A stretch of 64,000 bases of DNA from Ciborinia camelliae (GCA_025890175.1 JANPYM010000001.1:399187-463186), one strand, 5' to 3'. Positions 12,589 through 26,400 are shown, counted from the first letter of the stretch. Notes: generated by a model from the letters alone, not told the origin. Translations and numbers: made by a program.

Positions 12589-13796
12589 TGTAATATTAAA
12601 CCCAAGAACTTTCTATGGGGTGCAAAGAATCTATCTGATATCAGCATTTCTAGTCCCATTTCGCCTTTGGTTGTTGAAGAACCTACTTTAAGATATTTGC
12701 AGAAGAGGTTGAGGTGAACGACCCGGCTGTTTCTTCTCCAAGAATTTTCAAAATTGACGGTAGTCGTTGCACAGAAGACTGAGTGGAATGTAGAAGGGGG
12801 AGATAGGAAGAGGCTTCGAACTGATCATAAATAGATCGTGGGTGCTACTAAATCGCAAAATAGTAGGTGAATCTCTATGGCTTTCCAACAGAAGCAACGC
12901 GGGGGTAGCGGGGTAACTGGGAGGTGAATCCAGCGAGTTGCTACTCAAGTGACTCAAGAAGGATAATTAATATAAGGGAAAAAATAGAAGAACCTAGGTG
13001 TAAAACAAGATAGATATTTTGAAGAAAACTGACAGCTTCTTAAAGGTAGCAGATCACACAAGGAAGGAGCACACAACTAGTGGTAGCTCCGTGAACCTAA
13101 TGGTTCACATGAGGCTAAATCTGCAGGAACACTCGGACTACGAGCACAAAACGCTTTAACTTCCGATGATCCTGTCACCGGCCAGGAAAGTCTTGTGTAT
13201 ATATTAAATATGTGCATTGATTCTTCCACAAATGCGTTTTCAGCGCGTTCTGCGTGATAGTAGACACACATGCCCCACGTTAAGTCATGCCGAAAGCGTT
13301 CATTGGCGTTTGAGTCTCGGATAAGCGCATTTCGTGCGGGGTGAATTTTATACTATGATGATGGTTATTCAAGAGCAGTGTTGATCATATGCGCCGGATA
13401 TATGAGCTTCCATTTGCGTTAGGCCAAGCATACAAACCTAGTATGTATATGCGTGTCTCTCAAGTATTATCCCTAAAGTGGCACCCGATTCGGAACACCC
13501 TGACGATCTCCAATCTTGATTTTAAATCAGGGAATTCACCATTTTTCGTCAGTTTATATTCAATATAAGTTGAAAAGTCCTCCAAAAAGGGGCTACATTC
13601 TTAGCTGTAAGCAACTTTGATACCGATCTGGATTAGCATACGATTTGAAATCTTGATCCCCTTTTAAAATCCATCGATATCCACCGTTCTGCTGGAATAT
13701 CCAGGTTTGGTGCCTCTGTAGGGATATTGGGGTATTGAGTATCGGGTAAAGTAACGTTGTAAGTATTAGTGATAAGAGTTACAACTGACTACTACC

Positions 13797-13838
13797 GGTA
13801 CCTACCCTACCCACCCTACCTACCCTACCTACCCAATA
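13797..13838. repeat. CTACC/CTACCC low-complexity tract
   Basis: About 40 bp of imperfect CTACC, CTACCC and CCACC units within the intergenic region. Related ACCT/AGGT runs recur at 35230, 57003 and 58235, so this is a background feature of the genome's non-coding DNA rather than a telomere (the unit is not TTAGGG). Confidence 0.7.
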
Positions 13839-15057
13839 AGCAGCAGTTGATGAAGAACCATACCTGTTGAGTATGAGCGTGAAGATGCGGTGACACTGAG
13901 GTACGAGAAGCTACAAATACGTTCATTTGAGATATCACGACGTGTTTTTAAAGTGCTGAAGGATGCATAGCGAACGGAGATTTCTTTGGGGGAATGCACG
14001 AAATATTGTGGAGAGTAAAGAGTGGAGAGAGGAGGGGGGGATGAGGTCACGGACCTTATTAGATAAATGGCAAACAACATAGCAACATTGAACGTGACAT
14101 TGAACATACCTATTAGGTATTATGTATTATTCCTTGTCAGATCAGATCGATACGACGGGAACTACGAGTACGATTACCCCGCCCCCTTCATCAAGGTACT
14201 CCCGACCGGCACGGTAACTCCCTGCACTTATTATCGCGAATACCTCGCGTCACGTGGAGACCTCATGCCGATCGGATAAGTCCGAGAGATTCTTCCGCTC
14301 CGCTTTCCTATTCTTCTTCTTTTCTTCCACCCTACTTTGAAGATTTTTGGTCCAACAGTCAACGACCATGTTATCTTGCAGATTTTATCCTGTACGAATC
14401 CTGTATGTAACTCTTCTGGGATCTCAACAGGTCTAGGATTTCACACATCCCGGATGTCTTCCTCAAGATGTCGTGATCCATCGTCTTTACTGAGTCTAAT
14501 GAATCCATCTTTATCTCACAGCCAATTCCAAGGATCAGAGGGGATAAGGTATCATTACCTGTTGTTTGTGACATTTTTATGCCTGCACGAATTCATTTCT
14601 CTCGGCGTATCTTGGTCCGCTCTACGGTACTACCATTGCTTGCGCGGAAAGAACTCCTAACCGATTGTTGGTAATATCCAATCGGTCGAGAACCCATGTA
14701 TATAGAGTACCCACCGGCTATGGATAACGGCCAAATCATCAGAAGTATGTATACCGTGTGTTCAAGGTGACAAAGACGGACTTTGCACCAGTGTTATCTG
14801 GCGAAAATAGCTCGAAATGCTGGTGTAAATATATGTTGCCATTGTGGTGATTCTTCTGAGTCCTTTCTAATTCTGACCTAGTTATTCAGATGTAAGGCGT
14901 TGTACCCGAATCATATGCTCGAGAATAAGTTTATTAAACAATAGCCCTGCCCATCGGATAGTGATTTATCATTCACTAATTCCAGACATCATGATATTCA
15001 TGATACATTCCATTGAAAAGGCTCGTGTCTGATAGCTCAACGTCTCAAACAGTAAAA

Positions 15058-15540
15058 TTTCAGCCGGGAGGAAGATATACTTTCCACTGTTCCAATTTGA
15101 TATCTAGAAAACCCGCTTCCGAGACAATTTTTGCTGGATGAACGAGTTCTTTCCATCTGACGGATGCATGGCGTTCAATAAATTGAATAGCAATCTTAAT
15201 TACCGCGGCAGAAGTCACATCTTCGTCAAATGGTTCTTCGAAATCAGTTGATAAAATCACTTCAGCTGTGGCGAAAAAGAGAGTTCCATCTCAAGATACT
15301 TAATATGTGCCGCGAAAAAGAATTGCAATTGGAGTTTCTTGGTCCGTTTCTTCTCTTCATAATTCCTCCAGATTATTGTTCGCAAGAGACCTATAGCACC
15401 GCCGTGATTCACAGCTAGTAAGAGAGCTTAAATGTGAAATTAAAACGAATGGCGATAATGGAAAGAGGCCGAAACATCGCATCCGGTACCGACTCCGGCT
15501 AAAGCAATAGTTTTGCCAAAACTGAGCTTGGATTTGGCAA
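15058..15540 (-). pseudogene. Possible decayed SAM-dependent methyltransferase fragment
   Basis: Two separated minus-strand pieces look like parts of an LaeA-like class I methyltransferase. Near 15490-15530 a frame reads KTIALAGVGTGCDVSASF, where GVGTGC could be motif I (GxGTG). A 66-codon frame at 15060-15260 contains EPFDEDVTSAAVIK and VSEAGFLDIKLEQWK, resembling the family's late acidic helix and the EAGF-x-D strand. Between them the sequence is interrupted by stops and shows no intron solution. The likeness is weak and from memory; it may be chance. Confidence 0.2.
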
Positions 15541-16846
15541 TGGGCATTGAGAGATATGGGGTCAATGGATGTTATGCGTACGACGCCAATTAGTTGGAGA
15601 AGGAGTGAAACTTGGGGTGTGTTTGTTGGCGGATGGCATATGGAGATGGGATTGACAGTGTGATAGTGAGAGACTTACAGATATCGCAGCTTACAAAGAT
15701 GGGAGTATTCAATCGAAGGGGTATCTAAAAGAGTTAGGTGGTTGGTGATTCTGACCTACCTAGTGGATGCCCGTTTTTGTTGGCTACATTTCAATACCTC
15801 TCAAGGTCCATTGGGAGAAAGAGGGGGCATATATTCTGCACCTCCACTGGACTTACCATCTGCATATACATGCAGCACTAGCCGCAACAAAAGATCGAGG
15901 GGTAGGAGCACTTACTAGCAGAAGCAGAAACCATAATATCGCGTAACGGCTTTGTATTTAAACCATTGGAAGCGAGTGAGAAAGAATGCCAATTAATAGA
16001 GTCCTCCGCACGGAGGGAGCCTTTTGGGATTAGATTGTGAGGTGAAATTGGTGAATGACAGGATGTTCCTCAGAAGAAAGAAATGATTTTCCGCAGATTG
16101 ATGGGAAGGGAGATGAACAGGAAGCCGGAGAAAGAAGTGCCAGAATCGAGAGACAATGAGATACAAGTAACATACTTATATTGCTCTTGATTGTGCACAA
16201 CCGTGAAATGCGGCTCTAATCATAACAATGAATGAACAGTTTTTATTTGATGAGAAGCTCTCCTATTCTAGAGATCCCCTGTGAGTCATTAGCCATGTTG
16301 CTTGCCAACGTTGGAGAGGGCATCTTCAAATTGAAATGAATCAGGCATAGAAAACGAGGCCCTTGTTATTTACAGCAGTCTTAGGCCGAATATTACCCTC
16401 CTTGGCCATCGGCATGATTCCTAAAGGGGTAAGCAAATTGGTTCTTATAATTGTGACGTTAAAATAGTCGAGTTATTTTCACCAGGATTTTTCGATCTTG
16501 CAAATTGTCAAAGTAAAAGGATTGATTATTATTGAGAAGATCTAACAGTACTATATAATGCGAAAAAATTCAATTTATCCAGACACCTATATGATCCCAT
16601 TTGCCTCTGATAATTAACAAAAAACAATATCAAATGTAATTAGAATAGATATGAGCTCACTCTACCAAAAGAATATGAGAGATCAATACAATGGAAGAAA
16701 GAAAATGTACCATAACTATGAATACGAAGGGTACGACAAAACTTTTAACTCAAAATCCGTATGAAGAATGCAATGTAAAATATGTGAAGGAGAAACAATC
16801 AAGCGTAGAACCAAGCAAGTAAGTTGCATTGGTCGAATAAAAAAGA

Positions 16847-19800
16847 CTACACACGCTCCAGAGCGGTGTCTAAATCACGAAGAAACGAATCTTCTCCGGG
16901 TAATCGTTTGGAGGGTACCATCAAAGAGGAGCTCTCAGACCTAGTCTCATAACTAGTGCTGCCTCTAGAAAGCATTGTAGCTCGTGCAGATGTTTCTCTC
17001 CTCATCGGCGACTGACTTCTCAAGGAATTAGTACCAGGAGAATGAATACCCGGCGGCGTGAGGAAATGAACATCAGGAGTGGACATGTTGCTATCGCCTG
17101 TCCGGTAACCAGTGAAATAGTCGCTAATATTCTGAATACCTTTGCCACCACTGCTGTAGCCCGTATGAGAGATAGGCCTTTCGACACCTGGAGATGGTAC
17201 TACTGTTGAGGCTTGCATGGATCGTGCCATCATACTTGATCCTCGGAAGATGGATGGCCGAGTAGGTCGAGCCTGCAGTGCAGATGGTACCGATGTTTGA
17301 CCCCACATATGGCTTGCGACTGGGAGCGATGGCATTGCGGGTCTTAGCCTTGGTCTTGGTTTTTTCGAGGGGAATTTCAGATCGTGTCGATATTTTCCAA
17401 TCCAGAGCATTTGCTCATGCTCTCTGAGATACCTGTTCCCTCCAAACGATTTCTGAACAATTTCTCGACTTCGCATTCCAAGGGCTCGAAGTTCGCTTTT
17501 CTTCTCATACATTCGTTTCGTAATTATTGTGACCTCTTCGGGGGTAGGCTTGTCAATGATAGACGGAGGTTTGTATCCCTCGGGATCATTTGCATAAGGG
17601 GCCCATTCATCCAGGAGGGCAAGCATGTTAATTTGTGCTCTTGCAAGACTTTGAGCATCATTGGGAGCTACCACTGCACTGAAACAATCGCCAGTATTGA
17701 AATCTGTGAGTACTCGAAGGGAAGCTCCGACATCTGTACATACGACAGGCGCGCCGGTCAATGCAGCTTCTCCAAGTGCCAAGGGAAGCCCCTCCGATAT
17801 GGAGGAATTGAGAAATACCCAAGTCTTTTTGAGCACTGCAGTTGGACTTGCAGTTCCACACAAATTGACATACCCAGGTAGGGATTTAGAGGCTAATATT
17901 TCGAAGCAGTCTGTCGAGTATTGTGGTGCTTTATCGATTGCGCCATAGATGTCGAGACGATAGTCTTTGAATCCCCACACATTGACAATTATATCGGCAG
18001 CTAGAATAGCTGTTTTAATGTCTTTCGCATACCACACGTGAGAAAGCATGGTGACTGTTGGTAAAGGCGAGGTTGTCTCCTTGATTGGACTAAATTTTGA
18101 GATATCCGCAGGCGGTATACCATTAACGACAGGGTCGATCTTGCGTTTGAAAATGTTTCGGTGTTCCAGCTTGCCTTGGTGTGATCCTATTTCAACTTCC
18201 CATCCAGGGTTAAAAAAGTCGGCGCAAGGTAGAATCACATCGGCATGGTGGAGTGTCAATTGACTCGTGAGCTTCATAAGCCCGAGCAACGCATTTCTAA
18301 CAAATGGTGGCAGAGAACAGAGATCTGAAGAGAGATAGAGATTTGTCTCACGCCAGCTAATTGCGTGATCCCAAATTTGTAATGTGCTTCCTCTAGTAAC
18401 CTTGCACACAATTCCATACGAAGCACTAACGGAATGATGTGAAGCCTGAAAAATTGCCGGAATCTTCTCGGGCATGGGAAGGGAAAATATGAACAAGTAA
18501 CGAAACCAAAGATCGAGTGCGGCATCAAGTTGCGCTATCGTAGGTATCTCGGTCTGAAACCAACCCTCCGAAGGTGTTGGGCTCACAAGGTCTTGTGAAA
18601 TCCAAAGATTCCGCCAGGCATTTTTAACAATTCTACTGTTCCAAACACCCGTCCAGTGCTTTCCCTGGGAGAAATATGCGTTTAGATTGACCAGAGCTCG
18701 AGTTGATTGGAGTATATCACTCTTCGAATATTGACTCGTTCTAGCACCTTTCACTAGCGCTTTGAGGATCGGGATGAAATTCTTCTTGATGTCTAATTTT
18801 GTCGCGTCTCTCACAGCATGTACTACCTCTGAATCTAATCGATCTCTGAAAATCCCATGGGTTGGTGTCATGAAATCGAGTCCCCAGATTGGAATGACTT
18901 TCAGTGTCTGGACATTCTCCTGCGTTTGGTGTTTAGGCACTCCAAAATCATTCGCCGATTCTGCAATCATATACCACCTTGCTGCCTTGAGGTTATTCAC
19001 CATGTCTCGTCGACATGCAGACACCCCGCCTCCTTCATTAGGCCACGTTCCAGAGTCTGTAGCGAGAACATGAAGTTCATCACTTTTGAATTCCGGAGCC
19101 GACCTAGTGCGAGAGTTGGCAGAACCTCCTTGTCCAAATGCGTACAAGTCAGCAATCTGAAACGCAAGTGGGGCCCATCCAGAAATAGATTTATCAAGAT
19201 CGACGACGGCCATAATTGCATCTGCATTATCATGCAAATATTCTTCGGCGGACTTGAGATTACCGCGATCACGCCTCTGAAAATATGGGCGCAACATCAG
19301 TTCCTGTCGAAGAAGTCTTTCATCAAGCCATCTCATTATCACACCATCAAAAGCAGAATTATTTTTCCATGCTTGCCATAACCTCGACCTAGCTCGTGAA
19401 GTAGAGACTGGATTCTGATGGGTGTTCCTGCCTAGCCATCTGGGAAGAGCATGTGAACGGAATGATTTGAAGCCAATCATGTGATCATCATGACGAAATG
19501 AATAGTTTGTAGGTTTTTTGAGAACTCCGAGATGATCCCATTGTATCAGCGCCGGTGTGTCGACAGGTTCGCCATTCAATGTCGTAAATATAGTCGGGTG
19601 ATATTTATGATCGTACGACCACTGTGCCTCGTATACATCGGGGCCGATGACAAATGTAGCCTCAAGAACCTGCGAATGGGGTATCCATGTGTCCAACTTG
19701 TCTTGGTGTTTTGCAGGAGGCGCTGCCCACGAAACCATGCAGAACATATGCGGCAATACGAACTCTGCTCTTAACAATTCGTCATCAAAATTGCTGTTAT

Positions 19801-22800
19801 GTCGATAATGGCAATTGAATCGCACCAGATTGTCATCAAGAATATATGATCCACTTTGAACAAGACCTTGACTGTTGAAAGATACTTGCTCAAACTCGTT
19901 CTTCCCTTCAATGCATCGCCGTGAAATCGGATAGCGATGTCGTGTTTTACTTACTCTCTGTCTTGGAGTACTTTCCAGGTTGTACTCATATTCATAGACA
20001 TTGGATTTCGCGCCGTTAACATAGTCTTCTCTGCGTAAAAGAAGTAGATCCTTGCTATAAATGCTGATGCGCTCAAGCTTAGCTCCATCAGCTGGCTCTT
20101 GATCCAGAGCACCACCATACTGGCGGAGCTCGCATATGCCAGAACCAAGTAGTGATTCTTGTACAGTCTCAATATCTTCCCCGGCATTACTGATAAGACG
20201 ACTTCCCGTGATGCTGGCTGGATCCGGGACTCGAACAAATGCCGTTGAAGATCCTTCAGTGCTCTCTATCATTATTTTCTGTCGCTTTAATGATACTGTC
20301 GTCCCACGTATCTGTTTCCAGAGAGTGTCTACATTCTTTCTCCCATGGAGCAAAAACATTGGCATCAAAAGATCCTGCAGAAATCTCGCATATGACCAGA
20401 TGCCTGTTACCAAGAACATGACGCTCAATCGTATGTACTTCGGAGTTGACTTCATGGTATAATCGAGCTCCCTTTGTAATTCCGGCTCCGCCACAAATGC
20501 TATTGCGAACAATTTAAGACAATGTCCAATTGTGTGATAAATCGTACTGAATGGCAACTTTAACTTCCGCGTCAATATCATAGGCGACCCCCTCCGTGTT
20601 TGGGGTTTTCCAAATAAATTCAGTATATTGGGCGTTTCGTGCTTGTCAGACCTCTCTATTGGAGCAGTTTTTGCGAACTCCAATGTGTATCGTTTCTTTT
20701 CAGTGGCAACGAAGGCACCAAAATTGCGGCGGGTCAGGAATGTATGCATAGACAAACCCTTAAGTTTGTTCATTCGTATCCAACTATGCTGGTCAGTTGT
20801 CAATGTATCAACCTGTCCTGTGCATCTGTCAAGAATGAGTTCTCGAATCTCTGTAGGTAAACCTTCCCAATCAATGTTTGGGTTGCATCCCACCGCCGTA
20901 TGGCGCAGGATCTCGTCCTCAAAGCAGATTGCAATGTCTTCTGCATGTGCTCGCGAGGGCTTTGAGAAGTTCAAGAAGTTACGTAGGCCTTGAGGTATAA
21001 GGGTATGCTCCAACAAGCCTGATGGTGAAACGCAAGATAGTAATGATTCTAAAAGTGTAGAATCTTCGTGCGAAAGGCTCTGGAAACTTTCGGCTGTGAT
21101 ATGGAGCAATATTTCGGCGGTTCTATTGTAGATTAGAACAAGATGCTATTGAATTATGAAATGGCTGCAACAGCAGTTCTAATGCTATTGACAGCCATAT
21201 CGGAAGTTGCACTTACGTCTGACAGAATATACTGATACTTGATTGCTGCTCCATTGCATCCATCGCTTCACAACCAATGATGACTCTTATCAAATTATTC
21301 GAGTCGCAGCTAACTGCTTTCAGGTTCTTGAATTCATCAGAAAACATAGACATAGAAACACATTCGACCACAATTTTTCCACTATCGAACGCTGTGATGG
21401 CCTCTGTTAATAATGTTTTTGCTTCCGGAAATGCTTTCAGAGCAAAATTTGGAATTGAATCAACCGAACTTCCTTTGATCTCTTCAAAAATCTCAATAGC
21501 ATGAAACAGTATCGACTTTATTTCTAAGCCTGGATGCGTTGTAGGATCAATGTCATACTTTTCATCTTCACTGAGGGCACCAAGGTTTTCGAAAGTGATG
21601 CGAAGTTCGTCTTGAGATAGTAACAATTCTCGACCTGGACTCGTAAATTCGTGGAATGATCTTTCATGTGATAACTGATTCCAAGCACGACTTTCTGAGT
21701 CCATAGTATCAATTTGCTTTGCCCTGATTCCGGCGTAATAAAGAGACAGAAACGCTGCCATCCACGTAGCCGTTGCAAGTGCCACCACATCACAGTACTC
21801 GAATTGAGGAAAGAAGTGTCTGAGTATTTGTCCGAGAGGAAGGCCAACACAAGCAGCTACGAGGAGTGGTTTGAGACTCCGCGGACCCGAGAAAATCTTT
21901 GTGTACTAAATGCGAGTCTTAGCTTACGTAAAGTAGTTAATCAGGATCAAGGTTCTTGTCAAAAAAACATACCTGATAGAATAGCAAACCTTTGAATCTT
22001 ATTAGCAAAAGGTTCAAAGTGATGGGTATGTATCTTACCGGTGTAGGCCCCGACATAGGCAACAAAAAGAAGCGTCGAGGCCTCTGTACTGTCAAATACC
22101 CAGAGAAGAGTAGAAGCTGCAGCTAAACTCCAAACGTGAAATAATGAATACCGTCCCAACATCCTCCAGTACAAGTGTTTTCGGGCCTTAATGCCCGCAT
22201 TCACAGCATCTGGGATTGAAGAGACATCGCCAATCAGCATGTTTTGACTCTGTGCCGTCATAGTGTGGAGCTTTGCGGCATTGATATCTAGAAGAACTGC
22301 ACCTATTAGATAATAAGCCAGAGCAAAGCCAACTGGCATCCGATATTTTGTGTTCTGAGCCGAGAGTCCTAGAAGACGTCCACCAGCAAGAAGCGAGTTC
22401 CATTTGTCGAGAAGCGCTACGATAAAGTAGAGCAGGCTACAACCAACCTATGCTATTTTAGTGTTTATTATCGGGATACAAGTGATTGAAAGCACTCAGA
22501 AAAACAAGACTCACCTCATCGCCAGCCTGGCGCCAGTGTATAAAAGCATTATGTAATCTCAGACCTGTTTGCATCTGCTTGAGAGTATCAAGAGCGACCT
22601 TAATTTGCATGTTCCAAGTGGATGAATATGGCATTGGCAGTGGTGTTCCCGAGTAACCCGAATACCATTGCAATAGAAAGATTGTCGCATCGTAGCTGTC
22701 CGCCAAAGACTTAACGGTCGAATCTTGAGATTTATGTCGAAATCCACTTCGTACTTTTGCTATCTCCTCAATCATCGCAGTCCTTGATATCTTTAGGGCC

Positions 22801-25800
22801 GCAGGGTCGGTCATCCCCTCGAATGCATGATCATCGCCCCCTTTATGAGTCTTGATAAACCATTCTTTCAAAGCCTTATCACTAATATTCTCAATCTTTT
22901 GATGCCATGTAGTCCATTTAGATGCGGTATGTCGAGTTCCCAGAGCGAGCATGAAAATGAAGACATACAAAACAGATAAATAGATATAAATGTCGTAGCC
23001 AGGAACGAAAATTGTTGTAATTGGTGAAATGAATAGGAAAGGGATAATCATAAGGATTACCGGGCGCCCAGATTGAAAAGTAGTACCAGGATAAGAAAAG
23101 TTAGCGAGAGTTGCGAGCAGCGATAGGTAAGTGCTCAGTGCAAACAAGTACAAGAAAAACACAACTCCTGCAACGATACCGTCTATGATACCAAGACTAA
23201 TCAAGCCAATCACACCAACGATAAGTGAAAAGGCAATACCACCAACGAGTCTCGTCGCAACAAATAGGTTCATTGCAGAGAATGCCATAGAAATCAGATA
23301 GTAAGCACCACCACAAGTTATCCATGTACCACAGATACCTGATATCAGAAGAGAAATCATCAAAGCCAATGTAGCAGAGTGCTGGGCTGTAGGGCTCATT
23401 TTCCCACTCAAATAGAGACCTTTCCCGGTACTTGTCAACAGCAGGATGTCCAAAAGTGCTGGTATTGCAAAAACGCTTAAAAAGGTAAACCTCATTGTTC
23501 CAGATAAGGTTTTACTCTTAAAATCCCCAATATCAATTTTCGCGGCCGCATAGGCCGAAGGTGTTGACGGATTGGCATCAGTCCATATTGGAGGCTCCCG
23601 GCCGGGTTTGTGATGACAAGTACGATACCGATCCGATAGTAGTCTACCAAAGGAACTAGGAGTCATATCGAAATAGGATTCGCATCGAGCGCCCGTTGCA
23701 AACAGCTCTGCAAATGCAGCCGCCTGATCACTCTGATCGTTGAATAAGGTGTTCCTATCTGTAACCTCGACATATGCTTCATCAAAGGCGTGTTTTCGGA
23801 ATACAGAAAATAGAGCAAGGCAAATTACATCAATGCGAGCATCAATCCTTTTCGATTCAAGAATTTCGATTAGGGTCTTCGTAACAACCTGAAGAGTATT
23901 CAACTTTCTTTCTTTCAGTACAATGGTGATTGAGTCATTGATTTGGTTGAAGACTTCCAGGGCATTCTTCTCCGGAGGATACTGCGAGTTATTATCGGCA
24001 TGCCATTTTGTTCTTAATGCTATTAGGTCTTGTGGAGACTTTTGATTTCCCAGATAACCAACAGAACATGCATCTTTCATCTGGGTAAAATCTGTGGCAT
24101 CTAGCAACTGCCTCTCGCATGAGAATATTATTGAATCGATAAAATCTCCATTGCCCTTGGCCGATGACAGCTGCAATGTTTGGACGAATCTCAGTAACTC
24201 TGAAGGGGAAAGCGAACTTATATCATTGAGTAATCGTGGAGGTAGGTAAGAGTTCAAAGTTGTCGACCACTCCCAAAATCCCTTCTCTGCTTCGAATGAT
24301 TCATGGCGGGGACAACCACGACTTGATAAGAATGTATGCAGAACTGTTCCACCAAGATCTTGAACATTTCTTGACATGAAAATGTCAAGCATGGCCCGTT
24401 CTTCAAACGCAAATACTGCCCAGTATCGAGTTTTCTCCTGGAACTGGAATCCCGAATCTAGGCCTTTGTACACTTTAATTAAGTCTGTAGTTGCAGGGTC
24501 GTCGGCTAAACCACAAAGTTGATTCGCAAGTTCTTGTATAGCTGCGTGCCATGCCGAAAGCTTGACTGTGTCTTGTGCATTGCAAAATTGGCTTAGCTTC
24601 CCACCGATATCTTTCAACACAGAATTCTCTATCGGTTCGAGAAGATCAAGAGATTTTAGTTTCTTTTGAGATTGGAGGACTTCATCGAAAGACTTTCTAG
24701 AAGCATGTACCCCAAGTGGAAAACATCCTAGGAAGTCATTTGATGATCCGGTAGGAGATGTTGAGATGGGATTTCCAGGCGTTTGATTGAGATAAGAATA
24801 TGGCCCCTCGGAGAATCTACGATTCTGTACGGGAATAGATAAAAATGACTCAGTCGGAGTTGGCGATCTACTTGAAAATCCCGGCAAGTTTAAATCAGAG
24901 GAGCGCTGGCGTAGATGCAAGGATGTTTGCAGATTAGTCGAAGGCACTTCAAGATCTACGTTGACAAACGGTATCTGGATAAATTTCCCCGATGGCTGGA
25001 GGTCGACTTCAATGGAAAGGGCGCCAAGAAGATTCTCGGCTAGATGCGACATTTCCGGTACATATTCGTTGGTAATCTAAACCGGGGTTAGTAAAATCGC
25101 TAAAGACATATCAAGTGTTATATTTTTGTTTGGGGTCTACGGATCAAATGGATTCACCATAGCATTGTGGGTATTTCTGATGGTGGACTTACAGTCTGGT
25201 TCAGACGCCATCTCTTATGTGCCTCCATGACCCCAGGTTCTTTGAGCCAAGAAAAGGCTCCTAATGGCTCCTTCTGTTCTATACCATTAGTTGTTGAAGT
25301 CAAATCGGACCTTGACCCAATCCATGGTGATAACGCGCTATAGAACTTTGACCACTGGTATGATCTCCTAACAACCGCATTCGTTGGATTTACCTCCTCA
25401 TCTAAAGTCTCCCACAGGCAAACCAAAAACGGCCTGAGGCATGCTTGCGAAACGAAAGCTTTAATGGTGGGCCTCATCTCTTGCATCTGAAATGCATCCC
25501 GTTCGTCTCCGTTTGAAGATATAGTGCCATTTCTTATTACTAGTCCCGACACTTCATCCAGTTCTGCCACTTTAGGATCACGTAAAAATCCGGGAGAAGA
25601 TGTTTCGAGGTAGGTCTGGAATCCAAGTTTGTGAATGAAGGAAATGAATTCGATTAGCAATGGGCTTGGTAACTGATCGTCCCAGTTGCTAATCAGAATT
25701 CCAGAAAAATGACAATCACTCCCTGATGCCGTGGATAAATCTAGCAGTCTAGTGATCCAAGCAACAGCACCTTCGAGCGCCTCTGATTGCTTGCATCGAT

Positions 25801-26400
25801 GCGGAACAATAATGCTTAAATCAAGTCTTGCTAGAACCAGTGACGGCTTGTGGTACAACCCACATGAGAGAACATGAATTATGTTCTCCTGAAAGGCGTC
25901 GAGAACAAGGAGGTCCCATTGTGCTAACAAACGCAGCTCATCACTTGTTGGCGTATAACTGAATTTACCCAGGTATACTCCAAAGCTGTCAGGCTTCTTC
26001 TTAACACCGACGACTTTATGGTGTGATAATTCTGCGTAATTCTTGGCAAGATACTTCTTGATGAATGCGGGGACTGCGTTTCTTGTGGATTTCCAGTTCT
26101 ACATACGGCCAACTGGTTAGCCATGAATATTGATAATATAAGACATGTAAAGTCGGAGAGAAGATATAAAAATCACTTTTCAAATTGCACTTACTCTATA
26201 TCCCTTTATTGAACTCTGGAGTGCGATATAAGAGATGAAACTAAGGCCAAGACCAACAGAGGCAAGGATAAATGCAACAAGAATCTGTTTGACCATTAGC
26301 AGGGGAGAATATATAAACGTATGAGCGACCTTACAATCTGCCACCAGTTTTTAATTAAGTCCTTCCAAGAAGCAGCTTCAAGGCCTGTGTATTGAGCCAT
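16847..26400 (-). CDS. gtb3: Giant membrane glycosyltransferase of the GAG cluster (GT4, Gtb3/Gt4c type)
   Basis: Eight exons join in phase: 26400-26335, 26284-26195, 26098-25193, 25076-22515, 22447-22039, 21989-21973 (17 nt), 21905-21217 and 21122-16847, giving ~3004 residues. Order: an N-terminal span (~23-45); a globular region (~53-350) that may be glycosidase-like; a long soluble part; membrane spans at ~880-1075 and ~1210-1430; a second soluble region; then a GT4 domain at ~2260-2790 with GGGVSACRRDMV, ILPCADFF and the ExxxxxxxE motif in SEGLPLALGEAALTGAPVV; and a disordered Ser/Pro/Arg-rich tail. The GT4 part resembles bacterial PelF as I recall it. By family knowledge it polymerises, and probably exports, galactose/GalNAc chains from UDP-sugars. 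It is divergent from agd3. Family and cluster role are fairly certain; the N-terminal domain is an inference. Confidence 0.85.

Larger units (their letters stand above)
12589..16846. other. 4.3-kb region without supported intact gene
   Basis: No frame here gives a convincing protein. It includes a CTACC-type low-complexity tract near 13797-13838 and a possible decayed methyltransferase fragment on the minus strand (15058-15540, listed separately). Open frames at 13829-14107 (-), 14067-14279 (+) and 14337-14660 (+) have no recognisable domains. No tRNA-like structure seen. Confidence 0.45.

Noticed and set aside
13797..13838. CTACCC tract considered as internal telomere repeat
   Set aside because: Units vary between CTACC, CTACCC and CCACC and do not match TTAGGG/CCCTAA.
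13829..14107. 92-codon minus-strand frame with hydrophobic start, considered as a small secreted protein
   Set aside because: The N-terminal signal-like stretch is weak, there are no Cys pairs, and the frame starts within a low-complexity neighbourhood.
16847..25930. Independent genes for the frames 16847-21109, 22458-25052 and 25154-25930
   Set aside because: Their apparent Met starts are internal or non-ATG codons, and intron phases link them into one glycosyltransferase.
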